Shown piece after piece: positions 1-11,824 of a stretch of DNA of 64,000 nt. The stretch is from NCBI GenBank assembly GCA_949357655.1, contig CASHTG010000015.1, forward strand, positions 1,922,001-1,986,000, read 5' to 3'. Within the stretch, counting starts at the first letter, position 1, and each line of letters begins with the position of its first letter. The notes under the pieces were generated by a model. That model saw only the letters and a program-made list of their open reading frames with translations, did not search any database and was not told where the DNA came from. Position numbers and translations under genes: made by a program. Source of the DNA: Parascedosporium putredinis (Eukaryota > Ascomycota > Sordariomycetes > Microascales > Microascaceae).

Positions 1-462
1 GCACGAACCCTTTTTCTTTTAGAGAGGGAAAGAAAAAGGGTGCCGATCAATGCATGGCTCGCTCATCTCCCTCTGATTTTTCAACCCAGCACGTAATCAT
101 CCTCGGGGCTGGGCCAAATCAGGAGGAGCATGGGGCTCTTTGCTCGGCTAACCCGGCTTGATAGACCCGTACATGCAATGTATCAATTGATCTCACTGGT
201 GGCATGGCCATGCAACACACGCTCAGCGCCGTCTCACGATGCGTCTCCTCAACCATGTTCACCCAGGCTCAAGGGGGAACTTGAAGGAAAGACGGGTAGC
301 TTCTTCCCCCTTCCAACTGGTTGGTGAGAGACAAATGTGACCAAGGCTGCTCATCCCCGGATTCGACCCAATTGCCTGAAAGGGATAGACAACGGTTCGG
401 ACCCCCATGGCAAGCCACATTGTTTCATCATGTTGGGAGAACCTAGTGAATAGAGGGAAAGC

Positions 463-489
463 TACGAAGTAGCTATCATTTACGAAGTA
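463..489. repeat. Two copies of the TACGAAGTA nonamer
   Basis: Exact TACGAAGTA occurs at 463-471 and again at 481-489. The same word, or its reverse complement TACTTCGTA, recurs at 19397, 22006, 33890 and 48334. It is nearly palindromic. Function is unknown; it could be a remnant of a short dispersed element or a protein-binding site. Confidence 0.6.
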
Positions 490-615
490 ATACTAGAATT
501 CCCAGACAGCAGCAATATACCGAGATATGGCAGTCCGGGATCTACACCAGTTCGGTGAACAGACGAAAGCATGTTCTCAGATGGAATCTTTTTTCTTTCC
601 CTTCATCTCCCTTTT

Positions 616-641
616 CTCTCTATCTCTCTCTCTCTCTCTCC
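616..641. repeat. CT microsatellite
   Basis: Nearly pure CT dinucleotide tract broken once by TA. It is simple sequence, and the short ORFs running through it on both strands are artefacts of the repeat. Confidence 0.85.
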
Positions 642-1134
642 CTCCTCCCTGTTCCTGCTTTTCTCGTGAACGCACATGTCCGGGTTGACAAAAACGGGAC
701 GGCCCAGGCGAGGCTGGTGCAGGGAGGTTTGAAATAAGGGTGGCGAAGCTCATGCATCCATTCTCGATGTTGTCCTTAATATACGTCAAAATCCTCCATG
801 TCCGGACAAGTATGACACGACGCATCGAATTCGCCAGTCAAGCCGTCACGGAGAAAGAAGGAAAGAATGAAGCATGGGAAACAAAGGCAATCACAGGGCA
901 CATGTATCGTTGAGGAGACCGAGGAATGGAAGATTTTGAGGCAGGACGGAAAGAATTTGGACGTGGGAAGAGTTAACCCTTGCGCGGCATGGAATACCTA
1001 CCAAAAGATGGGAAATCGTCCTGCTGGGGATTCTTCACCGCGCCAGTCCCTTGCGCTATTTTAGGATCCCCATCGTTTGTTCAGGTCAACAACGCATGTG
1101 GGTCCGAGGAGATCTTTCGTCTTGCCCGAGACAT

Positions 1135-1187
1135 GGGGATGGGGATGGGGATGGGGATGGGGATGGGGATGGGGATGGGGATGGGAT
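1135..1187. repeat. GGGGAT hexamer array, about 8 units
   Basis: Eight consecutive GGGGAT units end in a degenerate GGGAT. Because the unit is six bases, the repeat stays open in every frame and creates false ORFs rich in Gly-Met, Gly-Trp or Pro-Ile. Eight G4 runs with two-base AT spacers on one strand meet the textbook pattern for a G-quadruplex. Confidence 0.9.
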
Positions 1188-2454
1188 GGTGCATTAGCTT
1201 ACAGCAGCTGTCGTTGTCACCATCGTCATTTTCGGTGCCTTTCTTTCTTCGTCTTGGTGTATTCCCCTCCCTCCCGACATCTCCACTATCACACCAACTT
1301 TTATGATCAATGTGGTCAGTTCGTTGGGTTGGTGTGATTTTGCCCGATGCGGTCCACGGCGATGGCGCGTAAGCTGAGCTGCGCCTCACACAGGAGGAAG
1401 GAGATGGGGAATAGTACTCAAGAGAATCGAGGTTAGCAGAAGAAGTGAGAAATGGCCTAGAAATACAATATAATAGAGAGATCCATTGTCAGAAACAGAG
1501 AGAGGAGAGGAGGGCCCATGAGTCGGATTTCAAGAACACATTGATGTGCTTGTCTTGTCTTGTCACATTAAAAGGGAAGAAAAGGGCCGCGAGAATCTCA
1601 CGGAGAAAAGCGTGTCCATGAATGCTTGAAATTTGTTTCTATTTTTAGTTCCATCTTCCACGATATTTAAACTACCAACTGAGCTTAGGAAAGAGGCTAA
1701 TAAGACATAGATCCATTGGAGTAGGATCGAGGTTGGCCACGCCAAAACCTTGGAAGGGCGACATCAACAATGGGGCCCTTGTTGAGCTCAAAACCCCTTT
1801 TTTCATCTGAACAACTCCTTGTGCACAACCGGATCTTAGTCAAGCCTCTCTTCCTACTCATTTGACCAAGGAGGGACGAGTATCGACAAGGAACACGGAT
1901 CAATCTGAGCAAAGGCCAACGACCATGTACAAATAGAGAAACAATGCATTGTCCGCCATGGCACTCATTAACAGCTGATGCCGGCCGACGGCCATGTGCT
2001 CCTCCAACCCGCAACTCCGAGTGTTGGTTGGTCTGTCCTGGATTCGCTGTGTGATCTACCCACGCGATGCTCCCCGCATTGGTTCGTTCTGTTCCGCGTG
2101 GTTTTAGCCGTGGTCTGGCGGTTTCTGGCGGCCTTCAATCTTCCAGGTCGACCTTTCTCTAGGTTGCGACAGCCTCGCCAGTTGGTTCTTCATATCTAAG
2201 GCCTTTCCTCCTCCCCAACTGCCCAACCCTAGTTAGTTTCACCCACGCCATCTTCATCCCCCTCTTCCCACAACAAGGCCCGGCTTCCCTACGGCTAGCC
2301 CTTCACCTTGCACGACGCTTTCCCCTCCCACCCTAGCAAAACCATGGGCCTCTAAGCGCCTCGACGGTGAACCTTCAATCTTCGTCTAGTGTAGTGTGCC
2401 TCCCGGGCCGGTTCTCTTCTTTCTCTCTTTGACCTCAACCCCCTCCCTTCGACC

Positions 2455-4908
2455 ATGTCGGAACCAGAGTCCGAACCCGAGCCTCTACTGCAAGCTCAGT
2501 CTCCGCACAATGAATCTGCGGCCCCGCGGGAACTCTTGTCGACGGACGATGTAGCCGATATCTTGCCAGCCTGGATGCGCCGAAACCCCGGCCGTGGAGC
2601 CGTATCATCGTGCGGGGCTGGCTCGTCTTTTCCATACTCTTGCTGCTCGCCACCGGGCTTACACACCTCTTCCGCTGGGCTCTCTCCAATCCTCCCAAGG
2701 GCAAAGTCGAAGTGGTAAGCGAACCATGCGAGTGCGCCTTTGGGCAAACTTTTCCTTGAATCTATCAAAAGCTCTTGCAAATTTCGTAAACTTGTGACCC
2801 CCTTCGCTCCTCGCCAGCGGGCAACAGCTCTCGTGCTTCCCTTCTATCCCTGCTGCTCCTTTTGTAAAAATTGTGCTCCCTATACAGCTGCTCGGTATCC
2901 CCTTTCGGGCTCCAGAGCAAACCCTCTTACTAACTCTACCCCTTCCAGCAGCCGAAGCCCCGCGTCGATCTAGGATACGCCCAGTATGACGGCCGTTACC
3001 TTTCCAACGGCGTGAACCAGTTCAAAGGCATGCGCTATGCCGCACCTCCCTTGGGCGACTTGAGATGGAGGGCCCCGAGGGCCCTCTCCGTGAGAGAACC
3101 CGGGACGCCGATGCTGTACGTAGCGCGGAATCCTCCTGGCACACGACTCGCCATTCACCACCTCTACCGTTCCCCCTCCTCCCCCAGTTCGCTAATATCT
3201 TCTTGACACGCACTTCAAGTTCGGCCCCGCTGCTACGGAACAGATCATGGGGCGTGGTCAGCTTCCGAATCGGAGGACTGCCTGTTCGTCAATGTTTGGG
3301 CACCTACCGACGCCAACGAGACTTCCAGGCTCCCCGTCTGGGTGTATATTCAGGGCGGAGGTAAGTTATCCCCCTCCCCCTTCCCGGCATTGAAAACTCT
3401 CCCAAGCTGCAGAAGGCCACCCTATCTAAACCCTTTCCTAACTCTATACATCATCATAGGGTACACGGCCAACAGCAACCCAGATTACATCGGCGCCACG
3501 GTGGTCGAAGAGTCCGGCATGAATGTCATCCTCGTCAACTTCAACTACCGCGTGGGGCTTTGGGGCTTCCTCGCCGGCGAGCAGGTCCGGGAAGACGGAG
3601 ACCTCAACGTCGGCCTCCTCGACCAACGCCAACTACTCAAATGGGTCAAGACTCACATAGCCAAGGTCAGTTGAGATCGTCATCATCCTGCCCCGACGCC
3701 GTCTCCAGTTCCGCGCGGTGCTGGACCCATCGCTCTTCTCCTTCTCTTTTTTATTCCACTTTTGCTAGTAGCTAAACGGCATTCCTCCCTTTGTTTGGTT
3801 TAGTTTGGCGGAGATCCCGACCGCGTCATCATCCACGGCGTTTCTGCCGGCGCCGGCTCCGCAGCCCTCCACCTCACCGCGTTCGGAGGCCGAGACGACG
3901 GCCTCTTCTCGGGCGTCATGACACAATCCGTCTTCTTTCCCGCTCACCAGAAGCTTCGCGATCTCCAGTATCAGTTCAATAAAACCCTCGAGCTTGCCGG
4001 ATGCTCACCCGACCACGAGCCCATGTCCTGTCTCCGAGCAAAGACGTCTCGGGAACTTCAGACGGTCGTCAACCGGGCCCTCGCCTTCCCGGGAGAGCCT
4101 CGGCCTCGCGCTGGTATTGGACCCCTTGCGTCGACGGCGACCTGATTCGCGACCTGCCCTCGGCCATGTTTGAGCAGGGCAACTTCATCAAGGTGCCCCT
4201 CATGCTCGGCACGGCGACGGACGGTAAGTTACGCGCACTACAACCCCCATTCTCCCCTTCCCCGTGCTATCCAGGGTGCATCTAACTGACAAGCGGCGCA
4301 TCAAATACAGAGGGATCGATATTCTCCGCCAACGCGGAAACCCCAAGCCAGTTCATATCCTTTATCCAGGACAACTTTCCGGGTCTCGCGGACGACAAAG
4401 CCCAAGAGATGCTTAGCCACTATCCCCTGGAAGCCCCACGCCCCAGGCACCAGTCCTGGTTTCCTTCGACGTACCGGGCCTATGGCGAGACCACCTTTAT
4501 ATGCCCCACCAACCTAATCCTCGACGCCTTCTCCCGGACCCGCTACGCCAACCAAACGTGGTCGTACCGCTACAACGTCTGGGACGTCGAGAACGACCGC
4601 CGAGGGTTGGCGTGACCCATACCTTTGACTCCGCGGCCATCCTGGGTCCCGAAAGCCTCACAGCGCCCATCAGCTATCATACGTACAACGCGCCCGTCAT
4701 CCCGCTGATGATGAGCTACTACATCTCGTTCGTGAGGTCGCAGGACCCCAACACCCACCGGTTCGAGCAGGCGCCGCGTTGGGAGACGTGGAGGGGTGGT
4801 CAGAGGCTGTTGGTGGAGCTAGGCAAGACGCGCATGGAGTCGACGTCTGCCGGGCAGAAAAAGAGATGCCAGTTTTGGAAGAGCGTCTCGAGCGACATGT
4901 GCCACTAG
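2455..4908 (+). CDS. Type-B carboxylesterase/lipase, membrane-anchored
   Basis: Alpha/beta-hydrolase of the carboxylesterase type-B family (COesterase), expected to hydrolyse carboxylic esters; the substrate cannot be told. Inferred exons are 2455-2714, 2949-3115, 3220-3360, 3460-3665, 3804-4223 and 4311-4908, with GT..AG introns of 87-234 bases. A hydrophobic span at about residues 54-72 (WLVFSILLLLATGL) suggests an N-terminal signal anchor, with the catalytic domain lumenal or outside. Visible motifs are SEDCLFVNVWAP, an oxyanion-type QGGGY (HGGG in most relatives), the nucleophile elbow GVSAG (Ser ~273), the acid in TDEG (Glu ~400) and GVTHTFD (His ~503). The frame breaks five times, near 2588, 3083, 3227, 4090 and 4605. 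Each is repaired by one extra C or G in a run, giving 598 aa. I read these as sequencing errors; a recent pseudogene is less likely. Confidence 0.85.
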
Positions 4909-7638
4909 GATGGGTCAAGGTTGGTAGAATGTAGAACCTTCTCGGATCTTATCTTGATAATTTTGAGGGCTTGCGGGTGCGCGTTAGCCATCACATCGGT
5001 AGCTTTCGGGGAGTACGAGTTAATAGCCTTACGTTTTAATGATTGATGAAGCTTTCAAGTTCTCTTTTTGGACAACATCTCTCGGATATGTCTGCTACTC
5101 AGCTATAGCTCACTTCATTCGCCGCCCGGCACCTCGGGATACTGTGACGTAGCAAAGAACGTCCGTCTCGATACTGGGCAGGATGAATAGAGTGAATCGC
5201 CCCAAGGCGCACCCCATTCAGCCCAGCCAACCAGATAGTTGATACATAGAGGTTTTGGTCTATAGACCTTCTCCGAGCAACCTGAGCTTGTCCCAAACCT
5301 TATCCGTAGCATCTTTTCTTTTTCTTCTCCTTTTCTAGGAACTCAGATCCATCCTTCTTTTCTTCATACGATACCAGTCCGGTGCAAAGGCGCACTTCGA
5401 TGCCACAAGTCCGATTCCCATGCCATTGGAGTAAATGACAGACCAGAAAGTATGGACCCACGGCCCCAAGCCTGGTGTCAGTCCTCTCGTCATTTGGTTT
5501 CCAGAAACTAGGCCACGACGGCTGGAAGACTAGATACCGTCCCCTACATCGAAGAAGTTCACCCTTGGCGTGCCCTCAATTCCTCCTAGCCCCTATTTCT
5601 CCCCTTTCAACGTTTCTTCCAAGGTCGACGCTATAATATTATATAGCTAAGCGAGCAAGTGCATACATGACCTTGCCGATCCTAGAGCGGTGGACATAGC
5701 CAACTCTACAGCAGAACAGTTTCAACCTCTTTCCTACATCACCGAACCGAATCTAACCCCCAGTTTCCACCAGGGGTATAGATCAAAAGACGGGATGGAC
5801 GAGGTATGCCCAGTTCATCAGAAAGGATCGGCCGCGCAATTAGGGGATACAAGTGGCGTTTCGAGCCGCCCCTCGTGCAACGGCGATATTCTCTCGCGCC
5901 TTATGTGTGTCAGTACTCCTTCAGAATTCGCGTGTCGACTTGCAAAATAACATCCATGCACGAGCGGCAGCCTCGAGCACAGCCGAGTTCCCGGCCACCG
6001 AGGATCCATGCCTTGTCCCTCAAAGTTCAGCAAACATGCCTCGTGGAGGGCACATCCCACGCTCGAGTTGACGAGACTAGGCTTCGAGGCGAGATCGTAG
6101 CGTGGGTCCCCAGTTCCCCTTCCCACACCAAGCGCCCCGTCTCTACTTTAGGGGAAGCGGAGGACTGGAAGCGAGCCTCGCTTATTCGACGACCAGGGCG
6201 TGCTCGCAGGCGCATTGCGGTCGAGACAAGCATCATCTCGCTCCCTACATGAGGTCCCAATGCTGGATTTGCCATCTCTGCAGCTCACTATAGTCCTCTT
6301 GAACGGGATGCGCAAACGCTTCTCGGGGGAGGGGCAATGGCAGTCCTGGCTAACGGCAAGTCCTTTGGGTTCTCAAGAACACCCTCGAACACAACTTACC
6401 ACAACACTACCTTTAACTTGCAACTGCCTTCAACTCCCGATAATTTAAAACGGCCATCTGTGGCATACTCAACATGCGGCTTCCTTGGCTGCATATATGT
6501 ATATACCACCAGCAATTTCAAGGTAAGGGACGCTACCAAGTCCAACACGAAAAGCTTCATCGCCAGGAGACAGCGAGTCAGGAGGCGACCTCGGCTCCAG
6601 AACTTTGGAACGAGGCATATTGCCGCTTCCCCGCGGGCAAGAAGTCCACGAATATGCCCGAGGCCCCAACTCCGTGCCTTCTCTCTCCTGACATCGACAC
6701 CGCCGCCGGAAAGCGTCCCGGTGACGAAATATAGCGGCAGGCCCCATCCGCCTCGCAGAATCGAAAACGACCCCCGCCTCTCTTGCAACACCACGCGGTG
6801 CCGCGATTGGGACGGCTACTTTCAGTCGGGGAAGACCAACCGTACCGGAAAACGGACCTCCTTCGTTTATGGGAGATGTCTATTAGTATGTATTAGTATG
6901 TATAACCGCTATCCGGCTACCGCGTCGCCCCACCACCGCGGGCGGCCTCGCGAAGAAGGAAGAAAATGCTCCTGCCGAGAATGTGTTCCGTCTTTAAGGA
7001 GCCCTCCTACAGTCTGATCCATGTCCTCTACCTGAACGAAAATAGCAGCGGTAAATTTTGGGAAGGGAAAAACAATGAACCGCAGCACGGGGAGCAGATG
7101 CTCAATCTCCGGTCGTTTGGAACTCTGCACATGGTTGTATCAAAATCGCGGCCCACGTGTAGGCGGAGCACCGTTAAGCCGGCCCCAAGGAGCCGGCCTG
7201 TACCAGAAGCCTCGCTTATCTGCCCGAGATAGAGAAGAAAAAAGAGGGCATTAGGCGAGGAGGACGGACACGAGAGGATGGGCCGGTTTGGCCAAGGGGG
7301 AAACTCGATGAAGAGGCGAGGTGAAAAAGAGTCTAGGCGATTGACTCTGACCTTGATTTCTTTTTCTTCTTTTCTTTTCTTCTTCCTTGCTCTACCCTAG
7401 AGTTTACGTCTCTTTCTCGCCCGGACGACACACGGGCTGCCGGTGCGGGCCTCTCCATAGGCTCGGCCATCCGAGCGCACACTCTTCACGGACACCACAC
7501 TCACGCACAGCCATGAGCGGGCACACATGTCACCAAATTCTCCATCTATCCTTTTAGGGTTATGAAGATGAGAGTCTTGAGAGGATGTCCTTTCGAGCAT
7601 ACATGGCCGACGCACCCGTGGCCATGCCCCTCCTGAGA

Positions 7639-7640
<2 letters not shown>

Positions 7641-7672
<32 letters not shown>
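7641..7672. repeat. CA microsatellite, about 16 units
   Basis: Uninterrupted CA dinucleotide tract. It generates long Thr-His or Cys-Val runs in several frames, and these are not genes. Confidence 0.95.
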
Positions 7673-7675
<3 letters not shown>

Positions 7676-10600
7676 TGCGTGCACGCACACCGTGCACGTT
7701 CATCGTGAGAGAGGGGAAGGGGAGGAAGGAGAGAGAAGAAGGAGTCCGCATTGCAGAATCCGGGGAGCAGGTGCACAATCACTACTGTTACATGCTGATC
7801 ATGGATCACCGCGGCTTGTCGACTCACGGAATGGGACAAAGTAGATCACCTCTCCTATGGTTGCTGGTTGTAAAGTCGCACATCTTTCGTCCTAAATGAC
7901 CCGCTCTGTGTCTTCTGCGTATCATGTTAAGCCTCATTCGCCTTTAGTTGGACTTTGGGTCATACGTTGGAAGCGGCCATATGGTACTATAGTGTTGGCC
8001 CGACCGTGGTGAGGCATGGCCGCGACGCGAAAGGAGCCCTCGGGCTGCATTGTGATCTGCGCTGTTCGGACGAGGGAGAGGGAGGGAGGTATCTCGAATT
8101 CGGCACTTTTTAGGCCCCCATTTTTGCTGCAATGGATCCAATGGATTCCTTCCAGCCTTCCTCCGCACAGTCCTTCTGCCATAATGGTTGCCCAACTCTA
8201 GAGGCCTCTTCATCCGCTTTCAATCCTCTATCCGAGACCCTCTGAGCAAATGCCCCTCTCTACGGAAGGTCCGAGCGCAGCGTTGTCGAACATTCTATCG
8301 AAGCGAACAAGTGGTGGCCGATTTCTCGATGTACCAAGTCTCTTAAGGCGGGTGTCATCAACGCCTCATGGTGCAATAATATTAAGAAAAAAACGTTCGC
8401 TACGGATTTGTGTGAAACTCAATACTCAGGAGCTGGGGCTGATGGCACACAAACACTGGTGAAAGCAGGGGTAAACTAACGCGCCGCCACCATCGCCTGG
8501 CGATTCAGCTTGGAGATATTGTCCAAAAAGTCCTGGAGCGTTGTCTTCACCGATGATCGGGCACGCAGCCAAACTAAAAGTCTTGGTCGGACTAAATGTC
8601 ATTCATTATGTGCCAAACCCGACTTGTTCGATGTTCGGCTTGATTCCTTACTTACCAACCGCGAAGTATCTCTTGCTCCCTCCTTACCCAGCAGAAGAAA
8701 AAAAGAAAGTCATTAAGGAAAAAAAGGAAGGAGGGGCAAAGGTGTGCCAATTCACATCTTCGTCGGCCTCGTCATGCTTGCCGTCATTTCAGCACGACCC
8801 AAAAACTCGAGTGCGTGCAGAATGAGACTCTGGGTCGAAGAGGGGCTATGGCCGGAGAATCGACCAAAGCGGGACTTAGCAGCCCCCTACTATGGCATAT
8901 CTACTAGGCGGAATAGGTCTACGTGCATGTCTTTGCATACTAAAGTGATCGAAAAGGCGAATCAATGCTGGATTCGGACGCAAGGCGACCACGCAGATCA
9001 CAACCGGTGCATGTCATAGTGCGCGATGAGACGAGTCGTACCTCTTCCACTCATGCGTATCGCACGGGTCACCGGCGGAGGTCGTACCGAGAATGCATCC
9101 GACGCGGTTCCTAACCTCAAGGGCAAATGATGGAAGTTCGGATCGATATCATGGCCGACACAAGTTTGAGAGAGAGGTTTTGAGAGTCTTGACTTGAAGC
9201 GGCTGGATCCCTGCGCTTTCGGAATATCCGGGAGCTGGGAAGGGTCTCGGAGAATCCCTTATCATTGTGCGCTTTGCTGCCCCGAGAACTCGTTCCTGTC
9301 GGAAAGGCTGCAATACAGGTAGAGGGGATTCCTGCCCTTTTGAGGATGGTCTCAAAGCCGGATGTCGGTCGGTTCTGAGGTGTCATATCTCAGGCAAACA
9401 AAGAATAAGATATCGGCTATGTTAGTGATTTTGTCTTTCTAAACCAGACGTACACTCAAATGCGACCGCGCAGGAGCCAACCAACCAACCCTTGAAACCT
9501 TGGGATGGCATCCCCACCATTCCGGTATCAACTTTGTGGGCGATCATGGTTGTAACCATGAGCACCCTGAGCGCCCGAGGCCAAATGTTGAAAAAGGATA
9601 AACCTTGGAGGGACAGAGAGGCAGGGAGGACGATGGCATCTGATCGACCTCCGACGTCGCAATGGACCTGTCGATCTGGCGAGTGCACCTGGATTTCTCC
9701 TTCCCCGCCACACACCTTCACGTGCATTGTTCGAAGGGCTTGTCCTCCAGGCCAGTTCTGCGACAGCTATGCTTTAGTCCCTTCTGCTCTACACTATGGA
9801 ACGGTTATAGAGAGCCGAAGAACTGGTTTGGCTGGAGAAAAGCTAGACTATTCTCGTGCCCTTCACGGGAGAAGGGCACTACTAGCTGCATGATACGCCC
9901 TCAGGAACCATGGTCCCTCCCACCTGAAGCGACGGCCCAGTATTATCGACAAGCCGAGATAGTCTGCTCTAGTGCACACCCACTACCCACTCGCGAGAGC
10001 CAGAGGGAGCATTGCAATGGAGGATCTGCACCAGCACGGGGCAGGTAAGAGGCGAATAACAGGACGATTAATGCCACTTCCTCAACCGGGAAGGCGAATA
10101 ATAGATGGCACGCTGGCTGAGGATAGTGCTGACGGGGAAGCCGGCCTTTCCTTGGCGAGCTGGCAGTGGGGTCAGCTTCGGGCAAGGCTGCTTCTGGCTC
10201 TCTTTTTCGACCCCATCAAAGGCCCGCCCAAGGGTCGCCCGCCCTGAGCTTTGATGCCGATAGTTCTAGCGCATGGACCTGTTTCTTGGTCGAAATGGGC
10301 TAAAGAGCAGCAAGACCGGCCGCCAACACCGCGCGTCAAAGTCTGTGAGGTACACACTCGTTTTGCGCCCACCGGAGCATCCCACAGCTGAAGGAACCAG
10401 TAGCGGCTCGATAACTAGGCTTGCTAGGACAGGGCATATACGACGACTGATTTTGACAATCTGCATTCCGTCCCGTCTTTAGCTTCGCCGGGGACAAACG
10501 TCCTTGTCGACGGAGGGTACTGGTGGATGATCAAGCTAGAGAGACCACTATATTGGGATCCCAAAAATTGAACTTCTCTGGGAAAGGTGACCCCTCGCCC

Positions 10601-11046
10601 TTCAATCCTCGGAAGGAAACCAAGGTTGACGGGAGTCGAACCCACAGACCCGAACCAAAAACCACAATCTTGGTGGCTTTTCTGACATGGCATGCATAAA
10701 GCGGTAAAGGTGAGAGGAGAAAGAAGGAGGGGAAAAAGGAAGAAAGCACTAGAAAGAGCAACGTCAAAAACCATTTTGATCTCGAACCCTGTCTGAGCAT
10801 CTGTTGGGGCGGACTTGTTATTGGAAACTTGTGGGGTGGTTCGATGTGGGAGTTGCTACATAGAAAGGGCTGATCAATTGATACGTGATCAAGCCTACCC
10901 ACGCTCAGCTCCGAACCGTTTCTATATTCTACACAGAAGAAAAACAAAAAGAAACAAACTTTCCCAAAATTGCTAGGGGAAATGGCGTGATGGAGGGCAA
11001 GAGAATTTCGTGCGGAAAAAGGCAAGTGGAAGAGAACAAGGGAAAG

Positions 11047-11090
11047 AAAAAAAAAAAAAAAAAAAGAAAAAAAGAAAAAAAGAAAAAAGG
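11047..11090. repeat. Poly-A / AAAAG tract
   Basis: A run of about 19 adenines passes into imperfect A(6-7)G units. On the minus strand it forms a Phe-rich false ORF that should not be annotated. Confidence 0.9.
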
Positions 11091-11810
11091 AAGAGAAGAG
11101 AAAAACCTGCTGCAAGAGCAGCGTGATGTGAAGTGACTGCTCATCGACCGTGCGGAAAGCAAACACCCGCCCCTCAGCATTCTGGGTCATGTCATGATGG
11201 TGGAGGTGTGGAGGGATCGGGTCTTGGACTCCCATGAATCAACACAGCGATGTGGACCCCTGCTCACCGGAGAGAGCCGGTTTGCTGGAAAGGAAGGCGC
11301 CGGGCTTGTCATGCCCGGGACCTCTTCAACCACCTCAATCGGGAAGGGGATTCCTGCAAAGGGAGGAAAAAGCCCTGGCCCGGTGTCCTGTCACGTTGAT
11401 GCACTCATTCCGTCTGAGAAAAATTTTGCTCTTGTCCTCTGCCCCGTTCCTGCATGGAGAGGTTGGCTCGACCCAAAAGTCGATACGACGCTGGGCAGGA
11501 ACGTGCAGATGCACCTCCCACTCGGTTCCAGCAAGCTGATTGAGCAAAACTTGCGGGTAAGTCTACCGTGCGAGCAGAGAATCGAGCGCATGCCACGGCA
11601 AGGAGTAAAAAAGTAAAGAGAATATGATATTGAGCATCAATTGATGTGGTAGGGAGCCTGCGGGCATGAGAAACTCAGGTGGTGCGCAAACAGAGGACCA
11701 AATAAAAACGCAACAAGGGCGAGGCGGTTTCTTGCCATTGACCAATTGCTAAATGATGGTACACGAGAGGAGTTATACTCAGCAAACCACCTCTTCCATT
11801 TATTTTTAAT

Positions 11811-11824
11811 TTTTTTTTTTTTTT
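11811..11824. repeat. Poly-T tract
   Basis: Fourteen consecutive thymines in otherwise mixed intergenic sequence. No tail-like target duplication was noticed around it. Confidence 0.85.

Larger units (their letters stand above)
1..2454. other. Intergenic, no gene supported
   Basis: No reading frame here looks like a protein. The stretch holds a CT-rich tract near 616-641, two exact TACGAAGTA nonamers at 463-471 and 481-489, and the GGGGAT hexamer array near 1135-1187. The last 250 bases before the esterase start are pyrimidine-rich, which is common in fungal promoters and leaders. No clear TATA box was chosen. Confidence 0.6.
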